Source of the DNA: Fibrobacter sp. UWR3
GTDB taxonomy: Bacteria > Fibrobacterota > Fibrobacteria > Fibrobacterales > Fibrobacteraceae
Direction of reading: 5' to 3'
NCBI RefSeq assembly: GCF_900143055.1
Contig: NZ_FRCW01000013.1
Span: 1-64,000, forward strand
Length of the DNA stretch: 64,000 bases
Made by a program: the position numbers and the translations under genes. Positions 1 through 9,086 of this stretch are shown here, one piece after another. Within the stretch, counting starts at the first letter, position 1. Every line of letters starts with the position of its first letter. Under the pieces are notes generated by a model. It saw nothing but the letters and a program-made list of their open reading frames with translations, did no database searches and was not told the DNA's origin.

Positions 1-26
1 CCAAGTAGATAAAGGCTTGCGGACGA

Positions 27-91
27 TTTCAGGTACCCAAATGTCATATAATCAAAAAGTACCTGTTTTTCAGGTACCTTTTTGTCATATA
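27..91. repeat. Two 24-bp direct repeats with internal inverted repeat
   Basis: Copies at 27-50 and 68-91 share the frame TTTCAGGTACC, five variable bases, then GTCATATA. Between and overlapping them, AAGTACCTG and CAGGTACCTT can pair, so on the minus strand the segment can fold as a hairpin followed by T-rich sequence. The repeats begin where the reading frame of the small secreted-protein remnant at 85-216 stops. They may be part of a small mobile element, or a terminator that arose by duplication. The left window edge hides the rest. Confidence 0.6.
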
Positions 92-216
92 GACCCGAAA
101 TTCTGGTAACCCAAGCCCAATGTGAGATTCAAGAAGAACCCGTCATGCGTGTGGGGTTGAGAAACAGCGAGTGCCGACGTGGCTAGCGCCGCAAGGGCGA
201 GTACGAACTTTTTCAT
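85..216 (-). pseudogene. Truncated secreted or outer-membrane protein (N-terminal remnant)
   Basis: A strong ribosome site (AAGGAGGAAAT) precedes ATG at 216. The 43-codon frame starts MKKFVLALAALATSALA, a textbook signal peptide. It continues HDGFFLNLTLGLGYQNFGS, which resembles the first strand of an outer-membrane beta-barrel, then meets TGA at 85-87 exactly where the direct repeats begin. No real protein of this kind is so short, so I read it as the 5' end of a barrel gene cut off by rearrangement or insertion. A genuine short secreted peptide cannot be excluded. Its start lies only 21 bp from the divergent acyltransferase start, so its promoter would sit inside that gene's coding region. 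Confidence 0.5.
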
Positions 217-237
217 ATTTCCTCCTTATTGAATGGA

Positions 238-1089
238 ATGATGGCGAAAATTAGCATTTTCCGTTCCCCTTCCGGTCTAAAAAATATACATTATGAGCAG
301 AAATACAACACGGATTGGTTTATGCGCGCAATACTTGCAACCCTTTACTACCTCGTCGTCTTTGTCGGCATGATTATCCTCGGCGTACCCTACATTATTT
401 ACAAAGGATACATTCGCGGACACAAGGAAGAAATCACGAACGTCTGCCAGTTCTTCTTCAAGAACATCGCTTTTAAGTTGTTCCGAATCAAGATAAAGAT
501 AGAAGGCGAAGAGAACATCCCGAAAGGCCGCAAGGGTTTTGTCATCGTGGCGAACCACCAGAGTTTCCTCGACATAAACGTCATCTGGCCCGCGATAGGC
601 AACGCGGCCTTCATGGCGAAGGCAAGCCTCTGGAAGGCACCCGTTTTCGGCTGGGTCATTAGCACCATCGGCTGCATTCCCGTGCACAAGAACCCGCGCA
701 TGAATGCCGGCATGGGAAAGCTTGTCTCGGAACGCATCGCGAAGGGCTACAACTTCGCCGTGTTCCCCGAAGGTCACCGCACCGAAGACGGCCACATGCT
801 CAAGTTCCAGAACGGAATCTTCCGCATGGCGAAGGACCAGAACTTCGACATCTTGCCCATCACGCTCGTGAACACTGGGGAAATTCTCCCGAAGGTCAAG
901 TGGTCCATCCGTGGTGGCGAAGTCAGGATGGTTATCCACCCGATGGTGAAGGCCAGTGACTATGCGGACAAGAGCATGGCAGAACTGCGCGACGAACTGC
1001 ACGATTTGGTGGAGTCGGCGATGCCCTACAAGCAAGCGGAACTTGCACAAGCGAAATTAGATGCCGAAAGCGGCACAAAGGAGGCCTGA
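238..1089 (+). CDS. Lysophospholipid acyltransferase, PlsC-like
   Basis: A membrane acyltransferase of the PlsC/LPLAT family, expected to transfer an acyl chain to 1-acyl-glycerol-3-phosphate in phospholipid synthesis. An N-terminal hydrophobic segment (ATLYYLVVFVGMIILG) is followed by the catalytic NHxxxxD motif (NHQSFLD, near residue 107) and an FPEGHRT motif near residue 176, matching the usual FPEGTRS. The length of about 283 residues is normal. The start is uncertain: TTG 229, ATG 238 or ATG 241 are all in frame with weak ribosome sites, and ATG 322, just before the hydrophobic segment, is also possible. RNase R follows after 1 bp, so the two are probably co-transcribed. Confidence 0.85.
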   Translation: MMAKISIFRSPSGLKNIHYEQKYNTDWFMRAILATLYYLVVFVGMIILGVPYIIYKGYIRGHKEEITNVCQFFFKNIAFKLFRIKIKIEGEENIPKGRKGFVIVANHQSFLDINVIWPAIGNAAFMAKASLWKAPVFGWVISTIGCIPVHKNPRMNAGMGKLVSERIAKGYNFAVFPEGHRTEDGHMLKFQNGIFRMAKDQNFDILPITLVNTGEILPKVKWSIRGGEVRMVIHPMVKASDYADKSMAELRDELHDLVESAMPYKQAELAQAKLDAESGTKEA

Positions 1090-1090
1090 T

Positions 1091-3406
1091 ATGGCACAGC
1101 GTTTACCCAGTGAAGAACAGATTATTGCAATTTTGCGCGACGAGCCGATGGTCGGGAGCCAGCTGCGTGGAGCACTCGGGCTCCCCAAGAAGCAGAAGAT
1201 GGCGTTCAAGCAGATGCTTGCCGACATGGTGGAACGCGGGCTGTTGAAGCGCACGAGCCACAAGGAATACCAGCTCGGCGACGGCGAGAGCCTCGAGGAA
1301 AAGCGCGAGAAGCGCTTCAAGAAGATTGCGGAACAGGGTGCGGAAGACAACCGCAGGCCCGCCGCCCGCAGCCGCAGGCAAAACGACAAGGAAAACGAGA
1401 CCCGCGTGAAGCGCGGCATACTGCACCAGATTGGCGACGAGCAGTGGGAAGTGCACGAACTCGAGACCGGCAAGGTGTACGAGATGTGCCACCGCAGGCA
1501 GGCGCCGGGCAAGGAAGGCGAGACCATCAGCTTTACGCTGTACCCGCACCCGAAACTCAAGCACAGCTACCTCGCGAAGGTGGACCGCAGCGCCGAGGCG
1601 ATGAACATTTCGTGGGATGAAGTCAAGACGAAGTTCATGGAAGAGAACAACCTGCCCAAGGACTTCTCGCCCGCCATCAAGAAGTTCGTGGAAGGCATCA
1701 AGGAACCGGGTCCGAAGGATTTCAAGGGTCGTGTCGACTACCGCAAGCTCGACGTGCTCTGCATCGACCCCGAAGGCGCCATGGACCATGACGACGCCAT
1801 CAGCGTGGAACGCACCGAGAACGGATACAGGCTCGGCGTGCATATCGCCGACGTGAGCTACTATGTACCCGAAGGGAGCGACCTCGACGAGGAAGCGCTT
1901 GAACGCAGCTACACGCAGTACCTGCCGTGGACGGCGGTGCCCATGCTCCCCGAAAAGCTTTCGAGCGGCGTGTGCAGTTTGCACCAAGGCGTGGACCGCT
2001 GCGCATTCACCTGCATGATGGAACTTGACAAGCAGGCGAACGTGCTCAGCAGGGATTTCCACAGGAGTATCGTGAACGTATCGAAGGGCATTACCTACCA
2101 GGAAGCGGTCAAGATGATGGAGGCGGGCGACGATTCCATCAAGGCGCTCGCCGAAGTGACCGCGATGCTCAAGAAGAACCGCACCAAGGAAGGCCTGCTC
2201 GAATTCAAGAGCACCGAATACGGTTGCAAGTTCAACGAGGCAGGCGAACCCGTGCAGATTGTGCCGCGCGAGACCGACGAGAGTAACTCGTGGGTCGAGG
2301 AGTGCATGCTCATCGCGAACAACTGCTGTGCGAAGGAACTTTCCAAGCGCAAGCTGCAGGGCATCTACCGTATCCACGAGGCGCCCGACACCAAGGACAT
2401 CATGGAACTGTACTACATGTACCCCGACCTGTTCAAGGATGCACCCGTGATGCTGCGCGACCTGGGCAAGCCCCGCAGTGGCGATACCAACCTGAACCCG
2501 GTCGCCTTCAAGCTGTACCAGCACCTGGTAAAGCGCGCCGGCGACGACGAGACGCTCATGAACCGTATCCTCCGCAGCATGCAGAAGGCGCACTACGACA
2601 GCAACAGCTTCGGGCACTTTGCATTGAACTGGCAGGACTACAGCCACTTCACCAGCCCTATCCGCCGTTATGCCGACCTCTGGTGCCATCGCGAACTTGC
2701 GCGCAAGGGCAAGGAAATCAACGCCGAGCGCGCGAACAGCGTGATCGAGGTCTGCGACCTGATTTCTGCAAACGAAATCAAGAACATGAAGGTGGAACGC
2801 ATTTCCATCAAGGTGTGCAGCTGCTGGATATTGAAGAACCGCATCGGCGACGACTTCGAAGCAAGCGTCACGGGTATCGAGGAATGGGGAATCTACGTGA
2901 GCATCAAGGACCCCATTGCCGAGGGCCTGGTGCGGTTCCGCGACATCGCGGGTGACGACTTCTACGTGTTCAATCCGGACCAGGGCCTCGCTTTCGGCAA
3001 AAAAAGCGGGCGCACGTTCCGTCGTGGCGACATCGTGAAGGTGCGCCTCCTCCGCGTGGACCCGCTGCGCGGCCAGGCGGACTTCAGCATCCTCGAGAAG
3101 ATTTCGAGCGAACCCAAGAAGCGCCGCCGCCAGGGCGAATCCCGCGACGTGCAGGAACGCGCGGACCGCGCTGCGGCCGCCGAAGCGCTCGGCTACGTGA
3201 GCCAGCCCGACGACTTCGAAGACGATTTTGACAACGGCTACATGCCGCCCCGTGCACGCAATCGCGAGCAGAGGCGCAAGGCGGCCTTTGCCGACAGGGG
3301 CGAGTTCGCCCGTGGAGGTAGGGGCGGTCGCGGAGCCGGCGGCGGCAAGCCGCGGGCACGCAAGACCGACGCACGCGGGGGCCGTGGCAAGCGCGGGAGA
3401 AGGTAA
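1091..3406 (+). CDS. rnr: Ribonuclease R
   Basis: A processive 3'-5' exoribonuclease for structured RNA and mRNA/rRNA quality control in the cytoplasm. An N-terminal winged-helix-like region and cold-shock region precede the RNB domain. The RNB metal-binding motif is near residues 224-237 (CIDPEGAMDHDDAIS), carrying the conserved aspartates. An S1 domain follows at about 590-675 (VTGIEEWGIYVSI). The tail is very basic and rich in Arg, Gly and Lys, as in other RNase R proteins that bind structured RNA. The start at 1091 is fixed by AAAGGAGG at 1077-1085; an upstream in-frame ATG at 1061 has no ribosome site. The gene follows the acyltransferase stop by 1 bp. Confidence 0.95.
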   Translation: MAQRLPSEEQIIAILRDEPMVGSQLRGALGLPKKQKMAFKQMLADMVERGLLKRTSHKEYQLGDGESLEEKREKRFKKIAEQGAEDNRRPAARSRRQNDKENETRVKRGILHQIGDEQWEVHELETGKVYEMCHRRQAPGKEGETISFTLYPHPKLKHSYLAKVDRSAEAMNISWDEVKTKFMEENNLPKDFSPAIKKFVEGIKEPGPKDFKGRVDYRKLDVLCIDPEGAMDHDDAISVERTENGYRLGVHIADVSYYVPEGSDLDEEALERSYTQYLPWTAVPMLPEKLSSGVCSLHQGVDRCAFTCMMELDKQANVLSRDFHRSIVNVSKGITYQEAVKMMEAGDDSIKALAEVTAMLKKNRTKEGLLEFKSTEYGCKFNEAGEPVQIVPRETDESNSWVEECMLIANNCCAKELSKRKLQGIYRIHEAPDTKDIMELYYMYPDLFKDAPVMLRDLGKPRSGDTNLNPVAFKLYQHLVKRAGDDETLMNRILRSMQKAHYDSNSFGHFALNWQDYSHFTSPIRRYADLWCHRELARKGKEINAERANSVIEVCDLISANEIKNMKVERISIKVCSCWILKNRIGDDFEASVTGIEEWGIYVSIKDPIAEGLVRFRDIAGDDFYVFNPDQGLAFGKKSGRTFRRGDIVKVRLLRVDPLRGQADFSILEKISSEPKKRRRQGESRDVQERADRAAAAEALGYVSQPDDFEDDFDNGYMPPRARNREQRRKAAFADRGEFARGGRGGRGAGGGKPRARKTDARGGRGKRGRR

Positions 3407-3418
3407 ACAGGAATAGTT

Positions 3419-4360
3419 ATGGCAGCATACAAGAAAGTCGCGCTCTATGCAAGTTACCAGACCGGGGAAACCCTCCCCGGTTACGTGAGGTTTGCACTCT
3501 CGCACCTTGCACAGACAGACTTTCACGTAGTACTGCTGACGAACGAGCGCCCCCTTTCGGAAGAATCGCTCAAGTTCATCGCCGACAACGATATCGAACT
3601 CTTCCTCACGCAAAACCACGGGTTCGATTTCGGGATGTGGCACCGCTACCTGCAACTCAAGGTACAGAGCCCGGCTTCTAACGGGTCACAGGGCGCCATA
3701 GGAAGCCTCGACCGCCTTCTGGTCCTGAACGACTCCATCGTCTACTTCCAGGACAACTTCGCGAAGTTCTTCGCCGAAGCGGAAAAGCGCGATGCCGACG
3801 TGGTATCGCTCACGCAGAGCGACGAGATTGCGCCGCACCTGCAGTCGTTCTTCCTGTATATGAAGCAGCCCGCACTCGGGGCATTCTTCATGCACCTCTT
3901 CGAGACGCCCGAGCAGGAGGACTTCGAGAGCACGGTAAGGCTCATGGAAGTGGGCCTCAGCGAAAAGTTCGCAGAAGCTGAAGTCAGCATCGACAGCATC
4001 TACCGCACCAAGGATAAACCGCTATTCGCCTCGCAAGAACTTATCGAGCAGGGGGCGGGATTCATCAAGCGGAAACTTTTGCAGCGCCGGTTCACCTTCA
4101 GCGAAAAGAAGCACTTTATCCGCATGGGGTACAAGAAACTGCTCAATGTGGACTATGCCGGCATCATCAAGAGCGCCGGCCTCGCACCCGATTTCGACGA
4201 AACGTGGATTCCTACCCCGATTGATTCAAGCCTGAAGCACGGGGCAGACCTCGTGTGGGAAGGGGCTTTCGACAAGGTCGGGTGGCCGCTGCTCCGCACC
4301 GCCATCAAGGCGAAGTACAAAATGCTCGGCAAAACCCTCGAAGGTGACGAGTACAGATAA
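3419..4360 (+). CDS. RgpF-like (rhamnan synthesis F) family protein
   Basis: A 313-residue soluble protein resembling the RgpF family linked to rhamnose-polysaccharide or LPS side-chain synthesis. The visible family-like parts are the N-terminal VALYASYQTGETLPGYV...HVVLLTN, the FDFGMWHRYL block and LNDSIVYF, where RgpF proteins carry a conserved NDS. No signal peptide or membrane segment is seen, so it probably acts at the cytoplasmic face. It starts 12 bp after rnr with only a weak ribosome site (CAGGAA), so translation may be coupled. Its substrate cannot be told from sequence, and assignment to the family rather than to another glycosyltransferase-like protein is moderately sure. Confidence 0.6.
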   Translation: MAAYKKVALYASYQTGETLPGYVRFALSHLAQTDFHVVLLTNERPLSEESLKFIADNDIELFLTQNHGFDFGMWHRYLQLKVQSPASNGSQGAIGSLDRLLVLNDSIVYFQDNFAKFFAEAEKRDADVVSLTQSDEIAPHLQSFFLYMKQPALGAFFMHLFETPEQEDFESTVRLMEVGLSEKFAEAEVSIDSIYRTKDKPLFASQELIEQGAGFIKRKLLQRRFTFSEKKHFIRMGYKKLLNVDYAGIIKSAGLAPDFDETWIPTPIDSSLKHGADLVWEGAFDKVGWPLLRTAIKAKYKMLGKTLEGDEYR

Positions 4361-4365
4361 GACAA

Positions 4366-4387
4366 GGGAGGGGGTCCACCCCCTCCC
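4366..4387. terminator. GC-rich hairpin after the RgpF-like gene
   Basis: Ten base pairs form between GGGAGGGGGT (4366-4375) and ACCCCCTCCC (4378-4387). No T-run follows on either strand, so this is a weak intrinsic terminator or an mRNA end-protecting hairpin. It sits between the convergent ends of the RgpF-like gene and yidC. A similar GGGAGGGC/GCCCTCCC hairpin lies at 28540-28558 beside the second copy of the repeat listed at 4445. Confidence 0.5.
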
Positions 4388-4406
4388 TAAGACTCTCCCG
4401 GCACTT

Positions 4407-4467
4407 AATAATCCGCATCATTCAAATCATATACCTATGGTATAGCGGATTATTTGCGTGGGCGCCT
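4407..4467. repeat. Dispersed intergenic repeat, copy 1
   Basis: GCGGATTATTTGCGTGGGC followed by GCCT (4445-4467) recurs with one mismatch at 28498-28520. Here the first ten bases also pair with AATAATCCGC at 4407-4416, enclosing a TATACC/GGTATA palindrome at about 4430-4444, so the whole segment can fold as a hairpin. It lies in the convergent gap between the RgpF-like gene and yidC. Confidence 0.6.
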
Positions 4468-4500
4468 AGCGGCGCGGTTTATCGCCGGACTATTGCTTAA

Positions 4501-6369
4501 TTATTTCTTCTTGACGATTTCGGCGTCTTTCACGTCCTTGCCCTTCAGTTTGTCGGAGGTCGCGCCTGCGGGGGCAAGGTTACGGTTGATCAACTTGTAC
4601 TGGACAATGCCCCAGATGTTCGAGACAATCATGTAGATTACAAGGCCCGAGGGCATCACTGCGCTGAACAGGAGCATCATCGCGGGCATCATCCAAATCA
4701 TCATCTTCTGCTGGGCCGGGTCCATCGCGGCATTGCTGCCCATGGTGACCTTCGTCTGGAAGTACATCGTCGCCACCATTATCCACGGGAGAATCGCGAG
4801 GCCCGAGGGCATGATGATAGGAATGGAAATTCCGCTCCACACCACGTCGCTACGGCTCAGGTCCGTCACCCACAGGAACGCATGCTGGCCACGCAGTTCG
4901 ATGGCGCGCCCGAGCACAAAGAAGAGGCCCATGAATATCGGCATCTGAATGAGCATCGGGAGGCAGCCCGTGCAGCTCTGGAGCGGGTTTATGCCGTTCT
5001 TCGCGTAGAGTTCCATCATGGCGGCCTGCTTCTTCTGCGGGTCGCTCCTGTACTTCACGTTAATCTCGTCCATCTGGGGCTTGAGCGCAGCCATGCCACG
5101 GGTCGCCTTCATCTGCTTGAGGGTGAACGGCGTGGTCACCGCACGCACGATAATCGTAAGCAGGATAATCGCCACCGCATAGTTCGGGATAAGCCCGTAG
5201 AGGAAGTTCAGGAGCTTGAGGAGCATCTTGCAAATCCACACGAACCACACGTCGGCACCGCACCACTGCCAGCCCGTCACGATAACCTTTTCGTACTGCT
5301 GGTTCAGCGCGGCAAGTTCATCCCACTTGAGCGGGAGCACCATCACGTTGTAGGCAAGCGTATTGCTTCCGCGCAGATCATCCTTGAGAGAAATCTTGTA
5401 GGTACCCGGGTCGCCCTCGTTGTCCTTCACTTCCATGCGCGTCGCATCGATGACGACAGGCACAGCTTCGTCGAACTGCACCGTCATGGCCACGTACTTG
5501 CGGCGAAGGCCCGCCCAGGCAATCTTGCTCTTTTCCCCGTTGAACCTCTTGAGGGAATCGCGGCTCATTTCGCGTTCCACAGAGTTGTCCGCATTGAAAA
5601 TCACTTCGCTGTAGTAGTACGTTCCGCCGGAACCGATTCCCATGAAGCCCTTGCTCTTCGGGATGGACTCGGTTTCCTTCATGCCGCCGTTCCAGGCGAG
5701 TTCGTACTTCGAGGGGGTAAACCCGACAAACTTGTTTTCCTGGCGCACGGCCGGGCCGTCCTTCGTAAAGCCATAGCTGCGGACAACCTGGCTGCCTTGA
5801 ACGTCGGTAAACGTGAACTGCACGCTGGTATCGCTATCCACCGTAATCCATTCGGGAGCGTCCGTCGCAAACACGGCGTCGCTCAGGTTCGCACCGTCAA
5901 TCGTGAGGTCGAGCGCGCCTTCCGCCGTATCCAGGAAGAGTTCGGGGTAGTTACCCGCGGTATCCTTCAGCGCCTTCACGATGAGGCTCTTGATCTTGCC
6001 GCCCTTGCCGTCGAGGGTCATCACGAACCTGTCGGTCTCGACCGTCACCGTACGGCGTTCGGGCGCCTTCGGGGCAACCGCGGCGGCACTGTCGGCTACG
6101 GCAGAATCGGCAACCGCGGAATCCACGGCAGCGGGCTCGGCAGGCGCCACCGCAGAGAGCACCGGCGCGGCCTTCTCTTCGGGGGCCACATTGGACGGGA
6201 GTACCAGGTTACCGGCGGGCTTGGCGGCCGCTACGGAATCCTGGACGAGGGCCGCGGCCTTCTTCGCCTTTGCCTTCGCCATCGCCTCTTCGTTCGGCTT
6301 GTTCATGTACATCCAGCCGAAGACAATCAGGGCCATCAGGATGGAGCCAATAAGGGTATTCTTGTTCAT
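4501..6369 (-). CDS. yidC: Membrane protein insertase YidC
   Basis: YidC/Oxa1/Alb3 insertase (622 residues), which inserts and folds inner-membrane proteins alone or with SecYEG. The N-terminal anchor ([17 protein letters not shown]) is followed by an Ala/Asp/Ser linker at about residues 30-105 that includes [17 protein letters not shown]. The large periplasmic beta domain comes next, then the C-terminal core of five membrane segments (about 370-600) with [20 protein letters not shown] and the usual [16 protein letters not shown] loop. The ATG overlaps the yidD stop as ATGA (6366-6369), so the two are translationally coupled in rpmH-rnpA-yidD-yidC. The linker is longer than in enterobacterial YidC. 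Confidence 0.97.
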   Translation of the reverse strand: MNKNTLIGSILMALIVFGWMYMNKPNEEAMAKAKAKKAAALVQDSVAAAKPAGNLVLPSNVAPEEKAAPVLSAVAPAEPAAVDSAVADSAVADSAAAVAPKAPERRTVTVETDRFVMTLDGKGGKIKSLIVKALKDTAGNYPELFLDTAEGALDLTIDGANLSDAVFATDAPEWITVDSDTSVQFTFTDVQGSQVVRSYGFTKDGPAVRQENKFVGFTPSKYELAWNGGMKETESIPKSKGFMGIGSGGTYYYSEVIFNADNSVEREMSRDSLKRFNGEKSKIAWAGLRRKYVAMTVQFDEAVPVVIDATRMEVKDNEGDPGTYKISLKDDLRGSNTLAYNVMVLPLKWDELAALNQQYEKVIVTGWQWCGADVWFVWICKMLLKLLNFLYGLIPNYAVAIILLTIIVRAVTTPFTLKQMKATRGMAALKPQMDEINVKYRSDPQKKQAAMMELYAKNGINPLQSCTGCLPMLIQMPIFMGLFFVLGRAIELRGQHAFLWVTDLSRSDVVWSGISIPIIMPSGLAILPWIMVATMYFQTKVTMGSNAAMDPAQQKMMIWMMPAMMLLFSAVMPSGLVIYMIVSNIWGIVQYKLINRNLAPAGATSDKLKGKDVKDAEIVKKK

Positions 6370-6632
6370 TTCTTTTCCTTTCTGGGCGGGACCGGGTCGA
6401 TACCGCCCTTGCAGAAGGGGTTACATCTCAGAATCCTAAAAACCGCAAGATAGAAACCTTTGAAGGGCCCGTGGACCCGGAAAGCCTCTATCGCATACTG
6501 GGAGCATGTCGGGTAGAACCTGCACACTCCCCGAAAAAAATAGGGATGTATCCGCTGGTAAAGCCTTATCGGGAACACCAGCGCCTCCACCACGAAATCC
6601 CTAGCCTTCGACATCCGGAGCTCCCGCGGCAT
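6366..6632 (-). CDS. yidD: Membrane protein insertion efficiency factor YidD
   Basis: A small membrane-associated protein of the YidD (DUF37) family that assists YidC-dependent insertion. The family signature is complete: [31 protein letters not shown], then [29 protein letters not shown]. The conserved cysteines at CRFYPTCS and CNPFC are present. At 88 residues it has the usual length. An internal in-frame ATG at 6614 (MSKARDFV) is an alternative start and fits the family's normal N-terminus slightly better. The 5' end overlaps the 3' end of rnpA, as is common for this gene order. Confidence 0.93.
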   Translation of the reverse strand: MPRELRMSKARDFVVEALVFPIRLYQRIHPYFFRGVCRFYPTCSQYAIEAFRVHGPFKGFYLAVFRILRCNPFCKGGIDPVPPRKEKK

Positions 6633-6972
6633 CGGTCCGCCATTCCATCTTGCGGAAAATCTTGAAGGCGGATTCCCGGAGGCGTTCCGCCGTCATCACG
6701 TCCGAAGGGTCGGTCACGATGACCATCGCCCAGACGGGCTTCTTTATCGAAGGTACCATCCCGAAGAACAGCGGGCGCAAAATCCTGCGGCACTTGTTGC
6801 GGTAGACCGCGTTGCCGTTCTTCTTTTTCGCCAAAAAACAAAAACGACAAAAACCGTCCGGGCTTTCAATCCAACGCATCGAGAGTGATGGCGTGCGGAT
6901 GAACTTTCCCTGGACGGCTACTTGCCGATAAGCCGGCTGACTGGGCAGCCGATAAGAACGCAGAGCGGCCAT
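6601..6972 (-). CDS. rnpA: Ribonuclease P protein component
   Basis: Protein subunit of RNase P, which with the catalytic RNA removes 5' leaders from pre-tRNAs. The family's RNR motif is present as [21 protein letters not shown] (residues about 48-68), with conserved basic residues and the hydrophobic core. The N-terminal [10 protein letters not shown]...[13 protein letters not shown] matches the usual first strand. The length of 123 residues is typical. The gene lies 15 bp after rpmH and overlaps yidD, the classical arrangement. The M1-type RNA gene (rnpB) was not seen in the window. Confidence 0.92.
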   Translation of the reverse strand: MAALRSYRLPSQPAYRQVAVQGKFIRTPSLSMRWIESPDGFCRFCFLAKKKNGNAVYRNKCRRILRPLFFGMVPSIKKPVWAMVIVTDPSDVMTAERLRESAFKIFRKMEWRTDAAGAPDVEG

Positions 6973-6987
6973 TAGGCCAACCCCGGC

Positions 6988-7143
6988 TTACTTCTTGTAG
7001 ATGGAATCGCTGATGGTGAGGCGCTTGCGGCCCTTGGCACGACGACGGCTCAAAACGGCACGACCCCAGCGGTCTTCCATACGGGCCATAAAACCGTGCT
7101 TGTTGACGCGCTTACGATTGTGAGGCTGGAATGTTCTTTTCAT
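6988..7143 (-). CDS. rpmH: 50S ribosomal protein L34
   Basis: A 51-residue basic ribosomal protein of the large subunit. The translation begins [20 protein letters not shown] and contains [20 protein letters not shown], the standard L34 core with its RRRAKGR block. The C-terminal [10 protein letters not shown] tail is slightly longer than the 44-46 residues of many bacteria. It is the first gene of the rnpA-yidD-yidC operon. The ribosome site is weak (AAAAGG about 7 bases before the ATG). Confidence 0.97.
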   Translation of the reverse strand: MKRTFQPHNRKRVNKHGFMARMEDRWGRAVLSRRRAKGRKRLTISDSIYKK

Positions 7144-7178
7144 GATAAAACCTTTTTAGTGCAAAATTTTGAGTCCCA

Positions 7179-7206
7179 AAAATAGTAAAATACCCGCATA
7201 AATCAA
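7179..7206 (-). promoter_or_regulatory. Candidate promoter of rpmH operon
   Basis: On the minus strand TTGATT (7201-7206) is followed after 16 bp by TATTTT (7179-7184), 36 bp upstream of the rpmH start. The core TACTATT is also found in the tRNA-Val promoter at 28350. Spacing and position suit a housekeeping sigma promoter. This is inferred from sequence only. Confidence 0.5.
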
Positions 7207-7328
7207 GGGGTCGAGAGCCACGAAATGCCCTTTTCGCCACCGAAACGGGGATTACCACAGGGACAGCCCCAACTAATCAACAATTTATCAACATAGAGGA
7301 GGCTTGAAGGCGCAGCCCGCGGCCCCGG

Positions 7329-8420
7329 CTAGCCGACATCCATGAAGATGCGCACCTGGTTCTTGCCGCGCGACTTGAACCCGTCCAGCAGGGCATCGAC
7401 CTTCTTGAGCAGGCGTTCGCGGTCGAACTCGTTCTCGTCGCGGCAAGGCACTATCCCCCCGCTAATCGATATGCGCACATCGGGCGTGTTGTTCCAGATG
7501 AACCCGCTTATCTTCTCGCGGAAGGCATCCGCCCGCATGAAGGCATCCACGTCGGAATCGGCAGCCATAATGAACAGGAAGGTTTCCTCGCCATATCGCG
7601 CACCGCATTCCCCAACGCCCTCGTTTACCGTTTCCCAGAGGGCATGCGCCACGTTGCACACGATACGGTCGGCCACGACATGCCCGAACGAATCGCCCAG
7701 GGCCTTGAGGTCGTCGATCGTGAACATGAACATGTAGTAACGGTCGCGGCTGTGCCACACGATATTCTCGAGGTACTGGATTACAAAGCGGCGGTTGTAG
7801 AGTTCAGTCAGGTCGTCGTGCTTGGAGAGGTAATCGAGCTTGGCCACCAGACGCTCGCGCTGCACGCGTTCACGAACATAGGCATTGATGGCGAAGGAAC
7901 AGATGAAGAAGATTGCTCCACCCACAAGCACGAAGTTGGCCGAGAAGTCCAGGTACACGATTCCCTTGCTCGGGGGCGGCATCAGCAGGTGCGGGAAGAA
8001 CCACGCCAAGACATAGAGAGTCACGCCTACAAGCATGGTCAACACCGCAGACGTGAACCGTATCTTGCGGTTGCTGATAAAGCTGCTCAGGAAAGGGCCC
8101 ACCAGCATGTAATAGGGCATGGCGCTATCGACCCCCGAACAGAGGAAAAACAGGAGAGGTGTCGAAACGGCCGTGTAGAAGAATATCAGCAAGAAAAAGC
8201 CGACCGAATAAAGCGACGTGCGCATCACGAAAAGCGCAACCAGGATGCAGATCACGAAGTCAATGAAGCACATCAGTTCGGCGAGGTTGCTCACATCCTC
8301 GACCACGGTGATGAGTGCGCCCGAAAAAGACACCACCGTAAAGATGACGTGGATAATCCAGAACAGCTTCTGTTCCAGGGTTTCGAGGTTATTCCACTTC
8401 TTTTTCAGAACCGCAATCAT
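7329..8420 (-). CDS. Membrane GGDEF-family protein with degenerate active site
   Basis: A 363-residue inner-membrane protein with about six hydrophobic segments (residues 20-190) and a C-terminal GGDEF fold. The GGDEF domain shows HDDLTELYNRRF and FTIDDLKALGDSFGHVVADRIV, then GARYGEETFLFIM at the signature loop. Active diguanylate cyclases have RYGG(D/E)EF there. Here the second glycine is replaced and a threonine shifts the acidic pair (GEETF), so cyclic-di-GMP synthesis is doubtful and a binding or sensory role is possible. The start at 8420 is chosen from AAAGGAG six bases upstream; an in-frame ATG at 8462 lacks such a site. The gene is monocistronic and divergent from the DivIVA-like gene. 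Confidence 0.8.
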   Translation of the reverse strand: MIAVLKKKWNNLETLEQKLFWIIHVIFTVVSFSGALITVVEDVSNLAELMCFIDFVICILVALFVMRTSLYSVGFFLLIFFYTAVSTPLLFFLCSGVDSAMPYYMLVGPFLSSFISNRKIRFTSAVLTMLVGVTLYVLAWFFPHLLMPPPSKGIVYLDFSANFVLVGGAIFFICSFAINAYVRERVQRERLVAKLDYLSKHDDLTELYNRRFVIQYLENIVWHSRDRYYMFMFTIDDLKALGDSFGHVVADRIVCNVAHALWETVNEGVGECGARYGEETFLFIMAADSDVDAFMRADAFREKISGFIWNNTPDVRISISGGIVPCRDENEFDRERLLKKVDALLDGFKSRGKNQVRIFMDVG

Positions 8421-8530
8421 GGGCCGCTCCTTTCTAACCCCATAATATAACTTGAAAAACATGTAATTGCCATATAAAATCCTGAAAATTTTATATTTTT
8501 CCCTGTAGAAACGAAAAACGGAAGGCTTTC

Positions 8531-9070
8531 ATGGAACTCACACCGCTCGATATCCGCAACCAGACATTCCACAAGAAATCCCTCGGTGGCATCGACGCCG
8601 AAGAAGTCAAAGCATTCCTGGATACGGCAGCCACCGCATTCGAACAGCTGTCGCGCACCCGTACCGACCTGACCGAACGCCTGAAGATAGCCGAAGAACG
8701 CGTGAACTACTACCGCCAAATCGAAAAGACCATCCAGGACGCGGTCATCACGATGCAGCGCACCGTGGACGAGGTAAAGGCCAGCGCCGAGAAGGAAGCG
8801 GAACTCATCATCGCCGAGGCGAAGGCCAGGGCGGTCCGCGAAGTGGAGTCCACCAAGAAGCAGGCTGAAGACCTGCGCGCCGAAATCGAGCAGTTGAAGC
8901 AGCTCCGCAGCAACTACTTTATCCGTTGCAGGGCCCTTATCCGCGGGCAGGAGGAACTCCTCGCCGCCATGGAAAACGACCAGCGCGAATTCCAGGCCCC
9001 CGCACCGCAGCGCAACCAGGGCAGCGAGCCACCCCAGCCGATCGGTTCCATAGGCAACGTGCTCGCCTAA
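8531..9070 (+). CDS. DivIVA-domain protein
   Basis: A 179-residue cytoplasmic coiled-coil protein. The N-terminus has the DivIVA lipid-binding signature LTPLDIRNQTFHKKSLGGIDAEEVKAFLD. It is followed by a heptad-rich helix (about 35-135) and a low-complexity Gln/Pro tail. DivIVA-like proteins recognise curved membrane and place division or pole factors; the partner here is unknown. The ribosome site is GGAAGG. The DUF167 gene follows after 16 bp, and in many genomes YggU/DUF167 genes sit beside DivIVA or YggT genes, so an operon is likely. Confidence 0.85.
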   Translation: MELTPLDIRNQTFHKKSLGGIDAEEVKAFLDTAATAFEQLSRTRTDLTERLKIAEERVNYYRQIEKTIQDAVITMQRTVDEVKASAEKEAELIIAEAKARAVREVESTKKQAEDLRAEIEQLKQLRSNYFIRCRALIRGQEELLAAMENDQREFQAPAPQRNQGSEPPQPIGSIGNVLA

Positions 9071-9086
9071 CGGTCACACGCCACCC

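Noticed and set aside
1103-3655. 850-codon minus-strand frame opposite rnr
   Set aside because: It is the antisense shadow of a well-supported RNase R gene in GC-rich DNA. It has no ribosome site and no recognisable domain, and is rich in His, Val, Ala and Arg as such shadows are.
4882-6453. Long plus-strand frame opposite yidC
   Set aside because: Shadow frame. yidC is clear on the minus strand and the plus-strand product is His/Arg/Ala-rich without motifs.
7201-7300. Possible replication origin beside rpmH
   Set aside because: Only one DnaA-box-like word (TTATCAACA, 7288-7296) and no AT-rich unwinding tract, and neither dnaA nor dnaN is nearby.
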